From the NCBI GenBank assembly GCA_026982215.1, contig JALSHN010000383.1:1-8891 (forward strand): DNA of 8,891 bases. The letters run 5' to 3'. Each line of letters starts with the position of its first letter. The stretch's first letter is position 1. The stretch comes from Gammaproteobacteria bacterium (GTDB taxonomy: Bacteria; Pseudomonadota; Gammaproteobacteria; S012-40). The notes under the pieces were generated by a model. That model did no database searches, was not told the origin of the DNA, and worked only from the letters and a program-made list of their open reading frames with translations. The position numbers and the translations under genes were made by a program. Shown in pieces: positions 8,303 to 8,891 of the stretch.

Positions 8303-8891
8303 CGGCCACCCGCCCCCTCCCCCCGCGGCTCGCCGCCGCCCGGGCGGTGGCCGCTGTGACCCGCCAGGGACGCAACCTGGACCAGGCGCTCACCGGCCCC
8401 ATCGACCAACGCCCCCTGGCCCAGGCCCTGGCCTACGGCGCCCTGCGCCACTACTGGTCCCTGAAAGAGACCATCGACGCCCGCCTGCAACGCCCCCTCA
8501 AGGCCCGTGATCACGACATCCTCGCCCTGCTGCTGGTGGCCGCCCACGAGCTTTTACACCTCGACACCCCCGCCCACGCCGCTGTCTCCCAAGCGGTGGA
8601 GGCCACCCGACTGATGGGAAAATCCTGGGCCCGCGGCCTGGTCAACGCCATCCTCCGCAGCCTGCAACGCCGCCCCCCTGAACCGCCCCGGAGCCGGGAG
8701 GCCCGTCACGACCACCCCGCCTGGTTGCTGGACGCCTTCGCCCAAGCCTGGCCCGATGCCTGGCGAGACATCACCGCCGCCGGCAACCGCCACCCCCCCA
8801 TGACCCTGCGCATCAATGGCGATCGCCAAACCGCCTTGGCGGCGCTGACCGCCGCCGGCCTCCCGGCCCGGTGGAGCGCCTACCCGGCTTC
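8299..8891 (+). CDS. rsmB: 16S rRNA (cytosine-967-C5)-methyltransferase RsmB (3' end cut off by window edge)
   Basis: RsmB (Sun/Fmu) makes m5C967 in 16S rRNA using S-adenosylmethionine. Only the first 197 codons of about 430 are present. They cover the N-terminal NusB-like helical RNA-binding domain (RLAAARAVAAVTRQGRNLDQAL, then ALAYGALRHYW at 43-53, PAHAAVSQAVEATRLMGKSW at 91-110, and GLVNAILRSLQR at 113-124) and the linker into the methyltransferase (HPAWLLDAFAQAWPDAW, then NRHPPMTLRIN at 163-173), each lining up with E. coli RsmB. The SAM-binding fold and the two catalytic cysteines lie beyond the window, so activity cannot be judged. I chose a TTG start at 8299, overlapping the fmt TGA by 4 nt, because it places the first conserved helix at the E. 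coli distance and no ATG is nearby; GGGAG lies about 10 nt upstream. GTG at 8347 would cut into that helix. The frame is open upstream inside fmt. Def-fmt-rsmB is a classic operon, usually followed by trkA. Confidence 0.93.
   Translation, partial: MTATRPLPPRLAAARAVAAVTRQGRNLDQALTGPIDQRPLAQALAYGALRHYWSLKETIDARLQRPLKARDHDILALLLVAAHELLHLDTPAHAAVSQAVEATRLMGKSWARGLVNAILRSLQRRPPEPPRSREARHDHPAWLLDAFAQAWPDAWRDITAAGNRHPPMTLRINGDRQTALAALTAAGLPARWSAYPA

Overview
The window is a chromosomal housekeeping block from a GC-rich bacterium; about a dozen sampled 60-base lines run roughly 60-75% G+C. Protein sequences and gene order point to a gammaproteobacterium. The order rsmB-fmt-def, then divergently tsaP-like/dprA/smg, is the classic gammaproteobacterial arrangement seen in Pseudomonas and, without the LysM gene, in E. 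coli. Full-length topA follows smg, and typA/bipA follows topA. The exact genus cannot be fixed from this sequence. I suspect a high-GC lineage outside the Enterobacterales, possibly Chromatiales-like, but that is a guess.

Layout. Left arm, all on the minus strand and read from right to left: a LysM protein that looks like the type IV pilus secretin-anchoring protein TsaP (5737-6771), dprA (4589-5686), smg (4119-4592, overlapping dprA by 4 nt), topA (1675-3999), and typA/bipA (start at 1602, running off the left edge without its last ~70 residues). Right arm, on the plus strand: def (6858-7361), fmt (7358-8302) and rsmB (from 8299, running off the right edge). The two arms diverge from an 86-bp intergenic region (6772-6857). 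It holds a -10-like TATGAT toward def and a perfect 9-bp inverted repeat. No gene-free stretch exceeds about 120 bp.

Function. The right arm is a translation set: Fmt formylates the initiator Met-tRNA, Def removes the formyl group from new proteins, and RsmB methylates 16S rRNA. Its genes are joined by 4-nt stop/start overlaps (GTGA, TTGA). The left arm combines DNA handling (DprA for transforming ssDNA, TopA for supercoil relaxation), a cell-envelope LysM protein, the uncharacterised Smg, and the ribosome-associated GTPase TypA.

I found no mobile element, CRISPR array, tRNA or rRNA gene, defence system or clear foreign DNA. I also see no convincing undescribed system. The most interesting leads are modest: an in-phase A AAA AAC heptamer in fmt followed by an open -1 frame leading into rsmB; the TsaP-like/DprA pairing; topA sitting at the site where E. 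coli has the small zinc-ribbon gene yrdD; and the inverted repeat in the divergent promoter region.
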